This document shows, piece after piece, positions 6,891 to 6,988 of a DNA stretch of 6,988 nucleotides. Origin of the DNA: an uncultured Ignavibacteria bacterium. Lineage in GTDB: Bacteria > Bacteroidota > Ignavibacteria > Kapaibacteriales > UBA2268. The stretch's first letter is position 1, and every line of letters begins with the position of its first letter. The notes beneath the pieces were generated by a model. The model was given only the letters and a program-made list of their open reading frames with translations, ran no database searches and had not been told where the DNA came from. Where the stretch lies: the NCBI GenBank assembly GCA_903911805.1, contig CAIWET010000413.1, forward strand, positions 1 to 6,988, read 5' to 3'. Made by a program: the position numbers and the translations under genes.

Positions 6891-6916
6891 CCCTACCCCA
6901 AACCCCTCCCCTTGAA
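6891..6916. repeat. C-rich palindromic repeat, copy D (half copy)
   Basis: This segment matches copy C at 23 of 26 positions, including 13 identical bases CCCTCCCCTTGAA (6904-6916). The match ends exactly at the centre of the palindrome, so the GGGAGGG right arm is absent. It is best read as a truncated copy. The offset from copy C is 108 bases. Confidence 0.6.
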
Positions 6917-6988
6917 TCTAATCCTGTAGCATAAAAGAGAGAGAAAATCGTTAAAGTATTGAGAATATTGAAGAAAAGAGCTAAAGAA

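Larger units (their letters stand above)
6446..6988. other. Gene-free repeat-rich intergenic region downstream of nrfA
   Basis: These 543 bases contain no ORF that looks real in any frame. They are packed with palindromic elements, listed separately. The C-rich and G-rich tracts are unlike the coding sequence on the left. The segment 6661-6700 is plain AT-rich sequence in which nothing is seen. The last 55 bases (about 6934-6988) are purine-rich and open to the window edge in one + frame (KREKIVKVLRILKKRAKE) without an ATG. They could belong to a gene or repeat that continues beyond the window. Confidence 0.8.

Noticed and set aside
6838..6915. 25-codon ORF starting MSFLRKQESTIEK
   Set aside because: It is produced by translating the GTCATTCCTGC repeat and copy D of the C-rich repeat. 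Short proteins of this type are repeat artefacts, and a similar 11-residue reading (MSSYPTLNPSP) arises from copy C.
6622..6916. CRISPR-like array
   Set aside because: The repeats are few, different from each other, unequal in spacing and individually palindromic, with no uniform spacers and no cas genes.
6935..6988. Open + frame at the window end, KREKIVKVLRILKKRAKE
   Set aside because: It has no ATG, only TTG candidates at 6959 and 6968, and only 18 codons before the edge. The charged helix-like sequence could be the start of a gene, but nothing here decides it.
6896..6988. Open minus-strand frame of 31 codons entering from the right edge
   Set aside because: It runs into the C-rich repeat and ends there. 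Its Ser/Phe/Leu-rich reading is simply the complement of the purine-rich tract and shows no family features.

Overview
The window fits an AT-rich member of the Bacteroidota/Ignavibacteria/Kapabacteria group. Three things point there: a very large secreted beta-sandwich protein ending in a type IX secretion (T9SS)-like sorting domain, an NrfH-NrfA nitrite reductase pair of the menaquinol-linked type, and A-rich translation starts with weak or absent Shine-Dalgarno sequences. This placement rests on recognising families by eye, without any database search.

Layout, all coding on the + strand. Positions 12-4208 encode a 1398-residue exported protein. It has a signal peptide, a YCF48/BNR-like propeller with six Asp-boxes, about eight ASH (ASPM-SPD-2-Hydin)-like modules, a possible cohesin-like domain and a T9SS type A-like tail. 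Its biological role is unknown. Positions 4209-4345 are a very AT-rich spacer with two short inverted repeats. Positions 4346-4951 encode NrfH, a membrane-anchored tetraheme quinol dehydrogenase. After 24 bases, positions 4976-6445 encode NrfA, the pentaheme nitrite reductase. NrfH takes electrons from menaquinol and passes them to NrfA, which reduces nitrite to ammonium outside the cytoplasmic membrane (respiratory nitrite ammonification, the second half of DNRA).

Positions 6446-6988 hold no convincing gene. Instead they hold a dense cluster of palindromic repeats: a 129-base foldback element with perfect 16-base terminal inverted repeats, nested around a second GTCATT...AATGAC palindrome; a second short GTCATT...AATGAC element with a GAAA-loop hairpin; and four C-rich/G-rich palindromes of the CCCCTTCAA type, one of them cut in half. 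The first foldback ends in a T-run just after nrfA and may act as the operon terminator. The cytochrome c maturation genes that often follow nrfHA in this group are not present within the 543 bases after nrfA.

No new enzymatic or defence system was found. The points most worth a second look are the nested repeat cluster after nrfA, and the repeated cysteine pairs and unusual domain order of the giant secreted protein.
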